Origin: Geobacter sp. AOG1
GTDB lineage: Bacteria > Desulfobacterota > Desulfuromonadia > Geobacterales > Geobacteraceae
Direction of reading: 5' to 3'
Assembly: GCF_019972315.1 (NCBI RefSeq)
Contig: NZ_BLIZ01000001.1
Coordinates: 3,538,472 to 3,602,471 of the forward strand
Length of the DNA: 64,000 nt
Shown: positions 54,204 through 62,834 of the stretch, piece by piece
Numbering within the stretch: position 1 is the stretch's first letter
Layout of the letters: each line of letters opens with the position of its first letter
Made by a program: the position numbers and the translations under genes
Notes under the pieces: generated by a model
What the model was told of the DNA's origin: nothing
What the model saw: only the letters and a program-made list of their open reading frames with translations
Databases searched by the model: none

Positions 54204-55105
54204 CAGAAATACCCCTCCTGCTTCTTCTTCTCCATGCTGCCGGCCTGGTCAAAATCGATCAGGCGACCACAGCGCTCCGATGTGCAAACGTGTTCCAGTT
54301 CGGCAATGATCTCAGCGACTGAGGACGCTGCGGACTCAACCCCGGCTGTCAGCGGATAGCAGCCCAGGGTGCGGAAACGGATCCTGCGCAGTTGCGGTTG
54401 CTCGCCCGGCTTGAGTTCAAGACGTTCATCGTCCAGCATGATCAGCTGTCCGTTCCGCTCCACAACCGGTCGCTCGGCAGAAAAATAAAGCGGCACCACG
54501 GAAATTGACTCCCGGGCGATATAGCGCCATACGTCCAGTTCGGTCCAGTTGGAGAGCGGAAAGACCCGGAAGCTCTCGTCGCTGTTCCTTCGCAGGTTGG
54601 GGATGTCCCACAGTTCAGGGCGTTGCCCCCTCGGCTCCCAGCGATGACCGGCATCACGGAAAGAAAAGACCCGCTCCTTGGCGCGGCTTTTTTCCTCATC
54701 CCGGCGGGCGCCGCCAAAGATCATGTCAAAACGGTGCTCGTTCAGTACCTGTTTGAGGGCATCGGTCTTCATGATATCGGTATAGAGACGGCTGCCGTGG
54801 ATCAGGGGACTGATCCCATCCCGCAGGCCGTCGGGATTGGTGTGGGTAATCAGCTCCAGACCTAAGCGGCGCACCGTTTCATTGCGGAAATGGATCATTT
54901 CCTTGAACTTCCAGGTGGTATCCACATGTAACAGGGGAAAGGGGGGGGTGAGGGGATAGAAAGCCTTCAGGGCCAGATGGAGCATGACCGACGAGTCTTT
55001 GCCGATGGAGTAGAGCATGACCGGACGCTCCGCCTCGGCAACCGCCTCGCGGATAATGTGGATCGACTCCTGCTCCAACTGTGTCAATGCCGTCATCCCG
55101 CTCAT
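54203..55105 (-). CDS. cysD: Sulfate adenylyltransferase subunit 2
   Basis: A 300-residue PP-loop ATP sulfurylase subunit. '[20 protein letters not shown]' includes the nucleotide loop, and '[17 protein letters not shown]' and '[14 protein letters not shown]' are family signatures. The start at 55105 is set by GAGGG upstream and by the four-base overlap with the TauE/SafE gene stop; upstream codons are shadow sequence. Confidence 0.96.
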   Translation of the reverse strand: MSGMTALTQLEQESIHIIREAVAEAERPVMLYSIGKDSSVMLHLALKAFYPLTPPFPLLHVDTTWKFKEMIHFRNETVRRLGLELITHTNPDGLRDGISPLIHGSRLYTDIMKTDALKQVLNEHRFDMIFGGARRDEEKSRAKERVFSFRDAGHRWEPRGQRPELWDIPNLRRNSDESFRVFPLSNWTELDVWRYIARESISVVPLYFSAERPVVERNGQLIMLDDERLELKPGEQPQLRRIRFRTLGCYPLTAGVESAASSVAEIIAELEHVCTSERCGRLIDFDQAGSMEKKKQEGYF

Positions 55106-55893
55106 TGCAATGCCCTCACGAGTGTCCTGATGCTGAGCCCGCAAACCAGCGTCCCTACAAAGACCATCAAAACCCGGGGAGGAAACTTGCGGCACCCCCA
55201 GGCTGCCAGTGGCGAAGCGAGCAGCCCACCGGCCACCAGGCCGCTTATTAAGGTCCACTGGGGCACCTTAACCAGTGTCAGCAACACCAGAGATTCAACT
55301 GCCGCCACAAAGAACTTGGCAAAGTTTATGGAGCCAACCACCAGGTGAGTAGCATTGCCGCGCAGTACCAGGGTTGAGGTGACCACCGGCCCCCATCCGC
55401 CACCACCGATAACGTCAACCATACCACCCGCAAAACCAAGCGGCCCCAGCCTGGTCGGCCTTGGTTCCTGATTGCCGCTGAAACAAGCCATCCGCAGGAT
55501 GCGCAGACCCATCAGCAGCAACATGCCCGCCACCATGGGACGCAGGATGGCGACCGGCAATGAGGTGACAACCACCGCGCCGCACAGGGCGCCGGCCATG
55601 CCGAACAGGGCAAGCCGCTTGAAGATGGCCGGGTCAACATTGCCGAAGCGGAAATGGGAGAGGCCGGAGAAGAGGCGGTTTGCCACCTCGGAGGTATGCA
55701 CCGTGGCACTGGTCATGGCCGGCGGAATCCCCATGGACAGCAGCACCGACGAACAGGTGACACTGTAGGCCATGCCGAGGGAGCTACCGATCAACTGGGC
55801 ACAAAAACCGAGGGCAAGGCCGGCAAAAAAGAGATGATTGGTCAGGAGATCGGCCACGGGTCGCGTACTTACCTGTTTTTTGGGTAGAACCAC
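55102..55893 (-). CDS. TauE/SafE family membrane permease
   Basis: A 263-residue protein with about eight helices of the TauE/SafE family. Two related halves are visible ('[20 protein letters not shown]' and '[20 protein letters not shown]'). Members move sulfite, sulfonates or sulfate-related anions; the place between a sulfotransferase and cysD suggests sulfate uptake or a linked function (inference). It overlaps the sulfotransferase gene by 25 bases. Confidence 0.88.
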   Translation of the reverse strand: MVLPKKQVSTRPVADLLTNHLFFAGLALGFCAQLIGSSLGMAYSVTCSSVLLSMGIPPAMTSATVHTSEVANRLFSGLSHFRFGNVDPAIFKRLALFGMAGALCGAVVVTSLPVAILRPMVAGMLLLMGLRILRMACFSGNQEPRPTRLGPLGFAGGMVDVIGGGGWGPVVTSTLVLRGNATHLVVGSINFAKFFVAAVESLVLLTLVKVPQWTLISGLVAGGLLASPLAAWGCRKFPPRVLMVFVGTLVCGLSIRTLVRALQ

Positions 55894-56690
55894 TCATAAT
55901 ACCACCCGCAGGCCTGCTCGATCTGGTTCTGGATGCGGGGCGGTACCTCATGGTGTTTAGGGGGAGCAATGTTCCCCCGCTGGCGGTGCAGGTATTTGTA
56001 ACGGTAATGGCTGTCGCTTTCGTGGGGGCGCACCGTCAGGAGCTCAGGGTCGATGGTGTGGGGGGACAGCCCCAGCCATGCATAGATGCGCGACATGGTT
56101 TCCTTCGGTTGGGAAACAAGGTCCTCGAACTTGATAAAAAAAAGCCTTTCCTTGACCGACTGTGGCAGGTCCTGAACCGCCTGGATCGAGGAGAGCGGTG
56201 CGCCGATGGATTTATCCTTGGCAAAGAGCTGATCAGCCCTGCCGAGACGGTCATAGTCGGCCAGATGGTCGATGAAATCCACCAGGATTGTCTTTTGGTG
56301 CTGTGCCTCGATGGAACCGTAAATCTGGCCCAATTCGCGGATGGAGATCAAAAGGCGGGCTTCCGGGTCAAGGTGGAGCAACAGTTCGATGCAGTGCAGC
56401 CAGGCACGGTTCTTGTCCACTACCACCGGCTTGCTGCAGTCGTTGTGCCAGCCGCGCAGAAAACCGCCCATGGCCGAACGCAGATGAGCATAGGTAGTGT
56501 CGAACTGGACATCCAGCTGCGACAGGAAAAACTGGTCGTCACTGATGAAGCGGCGTGTTGCCAAAAGCGAGTTACACAAAGGCGAACTGTGCCCCTCGCA
56601 ATGGATTTCCGGGTGCTCCCCCAGCAACTGGCAGAGCAGGGTGGAACCCGCCCTCGGCAGTCCGGCAACACCGACAAAGCGTGCGGTCAT
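55869..56690 (-). CDS. Sulfotransferase family protein
   Basis: A 273-residue cytoplasmic PAPS-dependent sulfotransferase-like protein. The 5'-phosphosulfate loop is 'GVAGLPRAGSTLLCQLLGEH' (about 7-26) and a second conserved region is 'RLLISIRELGQIYGSIEA' (the 3'-phosphate-binding R..S). GGAGG lies upstream of the ATG at 56690. It is the first gene of a chain of overlapping genes with TauE/SafE, cysD and cysNC, 80 bp downstream of the giant exoprotein gene. The acceptor could be a polysaccharide, lipid or protein; none is proven. Confidence 0.88.
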   Translation of the reverse strand: MTARFVGVAGLPRAGSTLLCQLLGEHPEIHCEGHSSPLCNSLLATRRFISDDQFFLSQLDVQFDTTYAHLRSAMGGFLRGWHNDCSKPVVVDKNRAWLHCIELLLHLDPEARLLISIRELGQIYGSIEAQHQKTILVDFIDHLADYDRLGRADQLFAKDKSIGAPLSSIQAVQDLPQSVKERLFFIKFEDLVSQPKETMSRIYAWLGLSPHTIDPELLTVRPHESDSHYRYKYLHRQRGNIAPPKHHEVPPRIQNQIEQACGWYYEWFYPKNR

Positions 56691-56715
56691 GATCTCCTCC
56701 CGGTCAAACAAATAA

Positions 56716-56741
56716 GCGGGGCGACCGGCTGGCCGCCCCGC
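56716..56741 (-). terminator. Hairpin between tpsA and the sulfotransferase gene
   Basis: Minus strand GCGGGGCG...CGCCCCGC with a short loop, then TTATTTGTTTG. A weak or partial terminator by its T-tract. Confidence 0.55.
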
Positions 56742-56769
56742 GAAGTATACTACATTTTTTTCTTTGGAA

Positions 56770-59700
56770 CTAGCGATCCTGCTGTGCGGTAATCTCCACC
56801 ATCCATCTCCGTTCCCCGACCAACACGACAACGGTAATCGGCAGGGAACCGAGCGGCACATCACTGGCCACGAATCTTTTCGAGTCCGGGTAGTACTGGA
56901 GCCAGACCGGCAGCGGGCTGCCGTCAGGCAGGGATACCGTTTCGTTAACAGCGCCGGCAACAGCTGCATTTGACACCTCTTCCGGCAAAAGGAAGCTGAA
57001 GCCGGAGCCAGGCCGGGCTAGGCTGCCAGGGACGATAACCTCGATCATACCAGCTCCATCACCTGCCGGCCGGCCGACGACGTGGACCACTGGTCCGCCA
57101 GCCGTGCCGGACTGCCCGTTGATAACCGACGGCGGCGGTGTTGTTGATGGTCCTAGAATACGGAATGAATCTGAGATATTTGGTGACGGCGGCGGCACCT
57201 GAATCGGTTCTTCACGGCTGGCCGCCGCCATAACGCTGATTGGTACTGGTGTAGTTGGCGTTGGTGTCGTTGGTGTTGCCGTATCGCTGACTGTAATGGT
57301 CAAGGCTCCGCTGGAATAGGTGATCAGGTAGTTGCCACCGCTCAGGCCACCGGGAATGATGGTATAGCTGCCGGCGTTGATCGCCCCTTGGCTGGTGCCG
57401 CCGTAGGTGAGCGTACCGCCGAGAACGCCGCTCCCTTCTCCATTGACAAAGCCGCTGTAGGTCAGACCATTTCCGCCCGCATAGGGAATGCCCGAGTAGT
57501 TTTTCGCATCGTCATTGGCGGTGACGCTCAGAAGAGCGGGGGTGACGGTGAGCGTGCCGTTGTTGTAGGTGATGGTGTAGTTGCCGGCACTGAAGGTGCC
57601 GCCGCTGGCGTTGCTGGCCGTGATGGCATAGGGGGAGCCGGAAACACCAGCCGTGGCCGCCGTACCGGTGCTGGCCAGGGTGACGCTCCCGATGGTCTCG
57701 CCGTTCTGCAGGCCGGTGGAGGAAAAGGAGGTCAGGGTCGGTGCCTGGCCGTAGACCTTGCTGGCGTCGGAAGCAGTGACGGTCAAGGCGGCCGGGGTAA
57801 CGGTCAATGCCCCGTTGTTGTAGGTGATGGTGTAGTTGCCGGCACTGAAGGTGCCGCCGCTGGCGTTGCTGGCCGTGATGGCATAGGGGGAGCCGGAAAC
57901 TCCGGCCGTGGCCGCCGTACCGGTGCTGGCCAGGGTGACGCTCCCGATGGTCTCGCCGTTCTGCAGGCCGGTGGAGGAAAAGGAGGTCAGGGTCGGTGCC
58001 TGGCCGTAGACCTTGCTGGCGTCGGAAGCAGTGACGGTCAAGGCGGCCGGGGTAACGGTCAATGCCCCGTTGTTGTAGGTGATGGTGTAGTTGCCGGCAC
58101 TGAAGGTGCCGCCGCTGGCGTTGCTGGCCGTGATGGCATAGGGGGAGCCGGAAACTCCGGCCGTGGCCGCCGTACCGGTGCTGGCCAGGGTGACGCTCCC
58201 GATGGTCTCGCCGTTCTGCAGGCCGGTGGAGGAAAAGGAGGTCAGGGTCGGTGCCTGGCCGTAGACCTTGCTGGCGTCGGAAGCAGTGACGGTCAAGGCG
58301 GCCGGGGTAACGGTCAATGCCCCGTTGTTGTAGGTGATGGGGTAGTTGCCGGCACTGAAGGTGCCGCCGCTGGCGTTGCTGGCCGTGATGGCATAGGGGG
58401 AGCCGGAAACACCAGCTGTGGCCGCCGTACCGGTGCTGGCCAGGGTGACGCTCCCGATGGTCTCGCCGTTCTGCAGGCCGGTGGAGGAAAAGGAGGTCAG
58501 GGTCGGTGCCTGGCCGTAGACCTTGCTGGCGTCGGAAGCAGTGACGGTCAAGGCGGCCGGGGTAACGGTCAATGCCCCGTTGTTGTAGGTGATGGTGTAG
58601 TTGCCGGCACTGAAGGTGCCGCCGCTGGCGTTGCTGGCGGTGATGGTGTAGGGGCTTCCCGAAACTCCGACCGTGGCAGCCGTACCGACGCTGGCCAGAG
58701 TGACACTGCCGATGGTTTCGCCGTTCTGCAGACCGGCGGATGTGAAACCGGTCAGCGTCGGCGTCTGCCCGTAAACCTTGCTGGCGTCGGAAGCAGTGAC
58801 GGTCAAGGTGGCCGGGGTAACGGTCAGCGTGCCGTCGGCCGACGAAATGTCATATCCAGACTGGGACGAGTAAAGGTTGCCTGCCGAGATGGCATAGCTT
58901 CCGACATTTATTCCAGAGCTGCTGACGCTGCCAAAAATCTGGCTGGCATCGGCACCGGCAGGGCTGGTGGTATAAGCCGTACTGCTGCTATAAAGCTGGC
59001 CGTCGTAGGTCTTCCCGACATCGGCAGCGCTGATCGTGAGCGGGGTGAGGAAGCTGCGCAACAGGGGCATCGTGTTGCCGTCATAAATACGCCACACCGT
59101 GCCGGTCCCTCCGCTGGCGTCGATGCCCCAGCCGGCGTCGGTGAACGTGGACAAGGTTTTCAGTTCGGTCGTGGTCTTGCCGGTGCCGAATCCGTTGTCC
59201 AGAGCAGGGTTTGAATTGACCGTCTTGTCCCAGAACGAAGAATTGATGGATGATCCCGGGCCATCTCCTACCAGTCCACCCACGTAGCTGCTGCCTGTTA
59301 CAGGACCCGCGGCGTAAGTATTGGTAATGGTGTTGCCATTATCGTAGCCCACCAGACCACCGACGTAGCTATTGCCCGTTACCGGGCCCGTGGCGTAGCT
59401 GTTATCGATGCTGGAGTTGCTGTCGTTGTAACCCACCAATCCACCGACGTGGGAGCTATTAGAGGCATCCGCTGTCACTGCACCAGTTGCATAAGAATTG
59501 GTAATGGTGTTTCCGTAGCCATAGGAGTAACTGTTCCCCACCAGCCCGCCGACTTTGGAGCCGTAGGCACCTGCAGTCACTGAACCGGTGGCATAGGAAT
59601 TGGATATAAGGGAACTCCCGTAACCCCCCGACCTGATATCGCCTACCAGCCCACCGACGTTGCTGTTGCCAGTTACATTACCGGTAGCATGGGAATCGGA

Positions 59701-62700
59701 AATGTTGATATTGTAGCCATACCCTACGAGACCACCGATATTCTGACCATTGTTGACATCCGCCATCACCGCACCGATGGCATATGCATTGGAGATGGTA
59801 CTGCCATTGCCATAACCCACCAGGCCGCCAACGTTGTTCGCACCTGACACCGCACCGATAGCATGGGAATTGGAGATGGTGTTGCCATTATCATACCCCA
59901 CCAGGCCGCCGACGTAATTATTGCCCGTTACCGGCCCCGTGGCATAGCTGTTATCGATGCTGGAGTTGTTGTTATTGTAGCCCACCAGGCCGCCAACATT
60001 TTGGCTAAAATTGGCATCCGCTGTCACCGCCCCGGTCGCATAAGAATTGGTGATGCCATAGCCAGAGGTATAGTTGTTCCCCACCAGGCCGCCGATACTG
60101 TCGCTATAGGCTCCTGCTGTCACATTGCCGATGGCATGGGAATCGGTAACGGAACCGCCATCATTACGCCCCACCAGTCCACCAACGTTGGAGCTGTTGT
60201 TACCAACCGTCACCGCACCGATCGCATAGGAACCGGCTATAGAGCTACCAGAGCCGTAGAGATAGCCCACCAACCCGCCAACGTTTGAACTGTACATACC
60301 AGCCGTTACCGCACCGTTCGCATAAGAATTGGTAAAGGAGCTGTTGTAACCATACCCCACCAGACCACCAATGCTGTTCGCACCGGACACATCACCGATA
60401 GCATGGGAATTGGTGATGGTGCCGTTATTAATGTAGCCCACCAGGCCACCGACATAGTTGTTTCCCCCTACCTTGCCGGTAGCATAGCTGTTGTCGATGA
60501 GTGGATTGCCACTGCTATAGCCCACCAGGCCGCCCACGTAGTCGCCTGTCCCCGTCACCTCGCCGGTGGCGTAGGAATTGGTTATGGAATCGCCATAGCC
60601 ATATCCGATCAGACCGCCGACGTTGTTTCCACCGGTAACCTTGCCAGTGGCGTAGGAGTCCAGAATGGTACTGCCGGAACTGGAACCCCAGCCGTACCCC
60701 ATCAACCCACCGACACCGGTTGAATTGTTACCGGCAGTAACATTGCCGGTAGCATAGGAGTTGGTGATGGAGATGCCGGAACCGTAGCCCCAGCCGTAAC
60801 CCACCAGCCCGCCAATACCTCTAGAATTGTCGCCTGCATTGACATTGACGGAGGCATGGGAATTGGTGATGCTGCTGCGGCCATAATCGTAACCCATCAG
60901 CCCGCCCACGCCGGTTGCATAGTTGCCTGCCGTGACGTTGCCGGTCATTGCATATGAATTACTAATGGTGGTACCGTATCCATAGCCCACCAAGGCGCCG
61001 ACCCTGCCATAGCCGGTTACGTTGACATTGGTCAGACCGACGTTGCGCAGCGTAGCGTTACCTGCATAGCCAAACAGCCCCTGATTGTACGAGGAAGGGC
61101 GACTGATGGTGAGATTGTTTATGGTGTGGCCAAGGCCGTCGAAGGTGCCGCTGAATGCGCCGTACGCACCAATGGGCATGAAACCGGCGCCACCGTCCCA
61201 TCCCGATGTAGCGGTGGCATCAATATTGGCACCGAGGGCATAATAGCCCGCGGTGTTGCCGTTAATTCCCTGCAGGTCGGTGCCGGTGGTACTGGTATGC
61301 TCGTTTCCGGTACCGACCAGGGCAGGATCGGTCAGATCAGTGATGACGGTATAGGGATTGGTGTTAATAGTCAGAAAGCCGGTACCGCTTCGCGGTGTAA
61401 CTTCGTCCGCCTGGAAGAAATCCACCCTCCCCTTGAAGGTGCCATCCGGGTTGAAACCGACGTTGACCTTGCCGCTCCCCGGTTCGAGGTCGAGGGCTGC
61501 CATGCCGTTTGCGGTCATGACGGCATTGATGTTGATGTCATTGGTAGCATTCAGGGTGAGCTGGTTGGCATGCCAGGTGACATTGTCGTTGACGTTGATG
61601 TTGCCGTCACTGCCGCTGCCATCGGTACTGTTGATGACCGTGTCGCCATTGGTATCGATGTTGTTCCCAAGGGTCGTTCCGTCGATGTCGCCGCCGCTCG
61701 CCGCGATGGTGAAACCATCCGGGTCGATCAGCCATGTGCCTGATTTTCCTGATGGAGCCTTGGTGGTAACCGTTGTGCCGCTGCCGATCTTCACCCGGCC
61801 GCCGGAAGTCTCCACAAAGCCACCGTCGCCGCCGTTGGGTGCACTGGCGTCCAGCGTGCCGCCGACAGTGGTCTGGCCGTTATCCATATCCGAGAGGAGC
61901 AGAATCCGCCCCCCCTTGTTTGCCAGGGTCTGCGCCTCAATCACGCCTGAGTTGTTGACCACCGCGCTGGTAAGGCTGTCGGCCGCCTTGGCGGTCATGA
62001 CCACCAGGCCGCCATCGGCCTTGATCAGCCCCTTGTTCTCCACCAGGGCATCCACCGCCCCCTGGTCAACGGTATAGGTAATCAGGCCGTCGCCCTTGAA
62101 GTCGAGTGACACCTGGTTCCCCGCTGCCAGAGCCACACTGCCGCCGTTGGCGGTGATGGCGCCTTCATTGGTGACTTTGGGAGCAATCAGTGCCACTACA
62201 CCGCCCGGCATGGCATTGATAACGCCCTGGTTCAGGATGGAACCGGCGTTGCCGGCATTGGTAAACGTGTACTTCCCGGCCAGGAAATCGTTGTCCAGCA
62301 TGGAGAGGCTGGAGGCAACCAGCCCCCCCACATCCACCCGCGCCGACTGCCCGAAGATGATGCCTGCTGGGTTGAGCAGGAAGACGTTACCGTTGGCCGA
62401 GAGGCGCCCCAGTATCTGGCTGGGATTCTGGTCATTTATCCTGTTCAGCGCCGTGGCAGCGCTGTTCGGCTGCTTGAACTGTACCCCCGCGTTTTGCCCG
62501 ATGTCGAAGCTGTTCCAGTTGGCGATCATCTGCTGGGTGGTCTGGTTGACGGTCATCTGGTTGCCGTTGGTGGCAATGGCACCACTGCCGGCGGTGATTT
62601 TTCCGCCCGTGGGCAAGGCGCCGGGATCCAGGGCAAATGCGGCTCCCCCTGCAGCCAGCAACGCGGCCAATGTGAGAGCACCGACGGTTGCCGCCGGGCA

Positions 62701-62784
62701 ACATCCCTTGGCAGCGACCTTCTCGGCGACGACGACCCATTTTTCTTTGGCCTTGGACCAGATCAGACGATAGATCTTGTTCAT
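56770..62784 (-). CDS. Giant TpsA exoprotein with filamentous-hemagglutinin N-domain, GLUG and MBG repeats
   Basis: A 2004-residue two-partner secretion substrate. It starts with an extended signal peptide (MNKIYRLIWSKAKEKWVVVA, then a hydrophobic core to about residue 52). The TPS domain follows, with 'NWNSFDIGQNAGVQFKQP' and 'NVFLLNPAGIIFGQSARVD'. Residues about 569-1171 contain twenty GLUG repeats ('VGGLVGY...NSYATG'). One YDG-like segment ('KTYDGQLYSS') leads into five 85-residue MBG-type repeats (about 1328-1752) and a degenerate sixth. The C-terminus is proline-rich, then a small domain. It is secreted by the TpsB gene upstream; probable role adhesion or biofilm. AAAGGAG precedes the ATG. 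Confidence 0.95.
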   Translation of the reverse strand: MNKIYRLIWSKAKEKWVVVAEKVAAKGCCPAATVGALTLAALLAAGGAAFALDPGALPTGGKITAGSGAIATNGNQMTVNQTTQQMIANWNSFDIGQNAGVQFKQPNSAATALNRINDQNPSQILGRLSANGNVFLLNPAGIIFGQSARVDVGGLVASSLSMLDNDFLAGKYTFTNAGNAGSILNQGVINAMPGGVVALIAPKVTNEGAITANGGSVALAAGNQVSLDFKGDGLITYTVDQGAVDALVENKGLIKADGGLVVMTAKAADSLTSAVVNNSGVIEAQTLANKGGRILLLSDMDNGQTTVGGTLDASAPNGGDGGFVETSGGRVKIGSGTTVTTKAPSGKSGTWLIDPDGFTIAASGGDIDGTTLGNNIDTNGDTVINSTDGSGSDGNINVNDNVTWHANQLTLNATNDININAVMTANGMAALDLEPGSGKVNVGFNPDGTFKGRVDFFQADEVTPRSGTGFLTINTNPYTVITDLTDPALVGTGNEHTSTTGTDLQGINGNTAGYYALGANIDATATSGWDGGAGFMPIGAYGAFSGTFDGLGHTINNLTISRPSSYNQGLFGYAGNATLRNVGLTNVNVTGYGRVGALVGYGYGTTISNSYAMTGNVTAGNYATGVGGLMGYDYGRSSITNSHASVNVNAGDNSRGIGGLVGYGWGYGSGISITNSYATGNVTAGNNSTGVGGLMGYGWGSSSGSTILDSYATGKVTGGNNVGGLIGYGYGDSITNSYATGEVTGTGDYVGGLVGYSSGNPLIDNSYATGKVGGNNYVGGLVGYINNGTITNSHAIGDVSGANSIGGLVGYGYNSSFTNSYANGAVTAGMYSSNVGGLVGYLYGSGSSIAGSYAIGAVTVGNNSSNVGGLVGRNDGGSVTDSHAIGNVTAGAYSDSIGGLVGNNYTSGYGITNSYATGAVTADANFSQNVGGLVGYNNNNSSIDNSYATGPVTGNNYVGGLVGYDNGNTISNSHAIGAVSGANNVGGLVGYGNGSTISNAYAIGAVMADVNNGQNIGGLVGYGYNINISDSHATGNVTGNSNVGGLVGDIRSGGYGSSLISNSYATGSVTAGAYGSKVGGLVGNSYSYGYGNTITNSYATGAVTADASNSSHVGGLVGYNDSNSSIDNSYATGPVTGNSYVGGLVGYDNGNTITNTYAAGPVTGSSYVGGLVGDGPGSSINSSFWDKTVNSNPALDNGFGTGKTTTELKTLSTFTDAGWGIDASGGTGTVWRIYDGNTMPLLRSFLTPLTISAADVGKTYDGQLYSSSTAYTTSPAGADASQIFGSVSSSGINVGSYAISAGNLYSSQSGYDISSADGTLTVTPATLTVTASDASKVYGQTPTLTGFTSAGLQNGETIGSVTLASVGTAATVGVSGSPYTITASNASGGTFSAGNYTITYNNGALTVTPAALTVTASDASKVYGQAPTLTSFSSTGLQNGETIGSVTLASTGTAATAGVSGSPYAITASNASGGTFSAGNYPITYNNGALTVTPAALTVTASDASKVYGQAPTLTSFSSTGLQNGETIGSVTLASTGTAATAGVSGSPYAITASNASGGTFSAGNYTITYNNGALTVTPAALTVTASDASKVYGQAPTLTSFSSTGLQNGETIGSVTLASTGTAATAGVSGSPYAITASNASGGTFSAGNYTITYNNGALTVTPAALTVTASDASKVYGQAPTLTSFSSTGLQNGETIGSVTLASTGTAATAGVSGSPYAITASNASGGTFSAGNYTITYNNGTLTVTPALLSVTANDDAKNYSGIPYAGGNGLTYSGFVNGEGSGVLGGTLTYGGTSQGAINAGSYTIIPGGLSGGNYLITYSSGALTITVSDTATPTTPTPTTPVPISVMAAASREEPIQVPPPSPNISDSFRILGPSTTPPPSVINGQSGTAGGPVVHVVGRPAGDGAGMIEVIVPGSLARPGSGFSFLLPEEVSNAAVAGAVNETVSLPDGSPLPVWLQYYPDSKRFVASDVPLGSLPITVVVLVGERRWMVEITAQQDR
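57526..58800 (-). repeat. Five tandem 255-bp repeats inside the exoprotein gene
   Basis: The shared sequence recurs at 57526, 57781, 58036, 58291, 58546 and again at 58801, exactly 255 bp apart. Each unit encodes one 85-residue MBG-type domain. The middle copies differ at only a few positions, one giving Thr to Pro (near 58340). Copy number is likely to vary by recombination. Confidence 0.9.
59270..61080 (-). repeat. Twenty GLUG-motif coding repeats
   Basis: Imperfect repeats of about 66-100 bases encode 'xGGLVGYxNGxxITNSYATGxVT' units. Divergent at the DNA level but regular in the protein, consistent with a right-handed beta-helix or similar stalk. Confidence 0.85.
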
Positions 62785-62834
62785 GGAGGCGCTCCTTTAT
62801 GCTCTATGCTCACTAAAATGAATTCAAGGATTGA

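Noticed and set aside
57388..59214. 608-codon plus-strand frame with glycine-rich repeats
   Set aside because: It is the reverse reading of the 255-bp adhesin repeats; the repeat structure and TPS domain fix the minus strand.
57526..61080. Regular direct repeats that could suggest a CRISPR array
   Set aside because: Units are 255 bp or variable 66-100 bp, in frame and protein-coding, without unique spacers; no cas genes.
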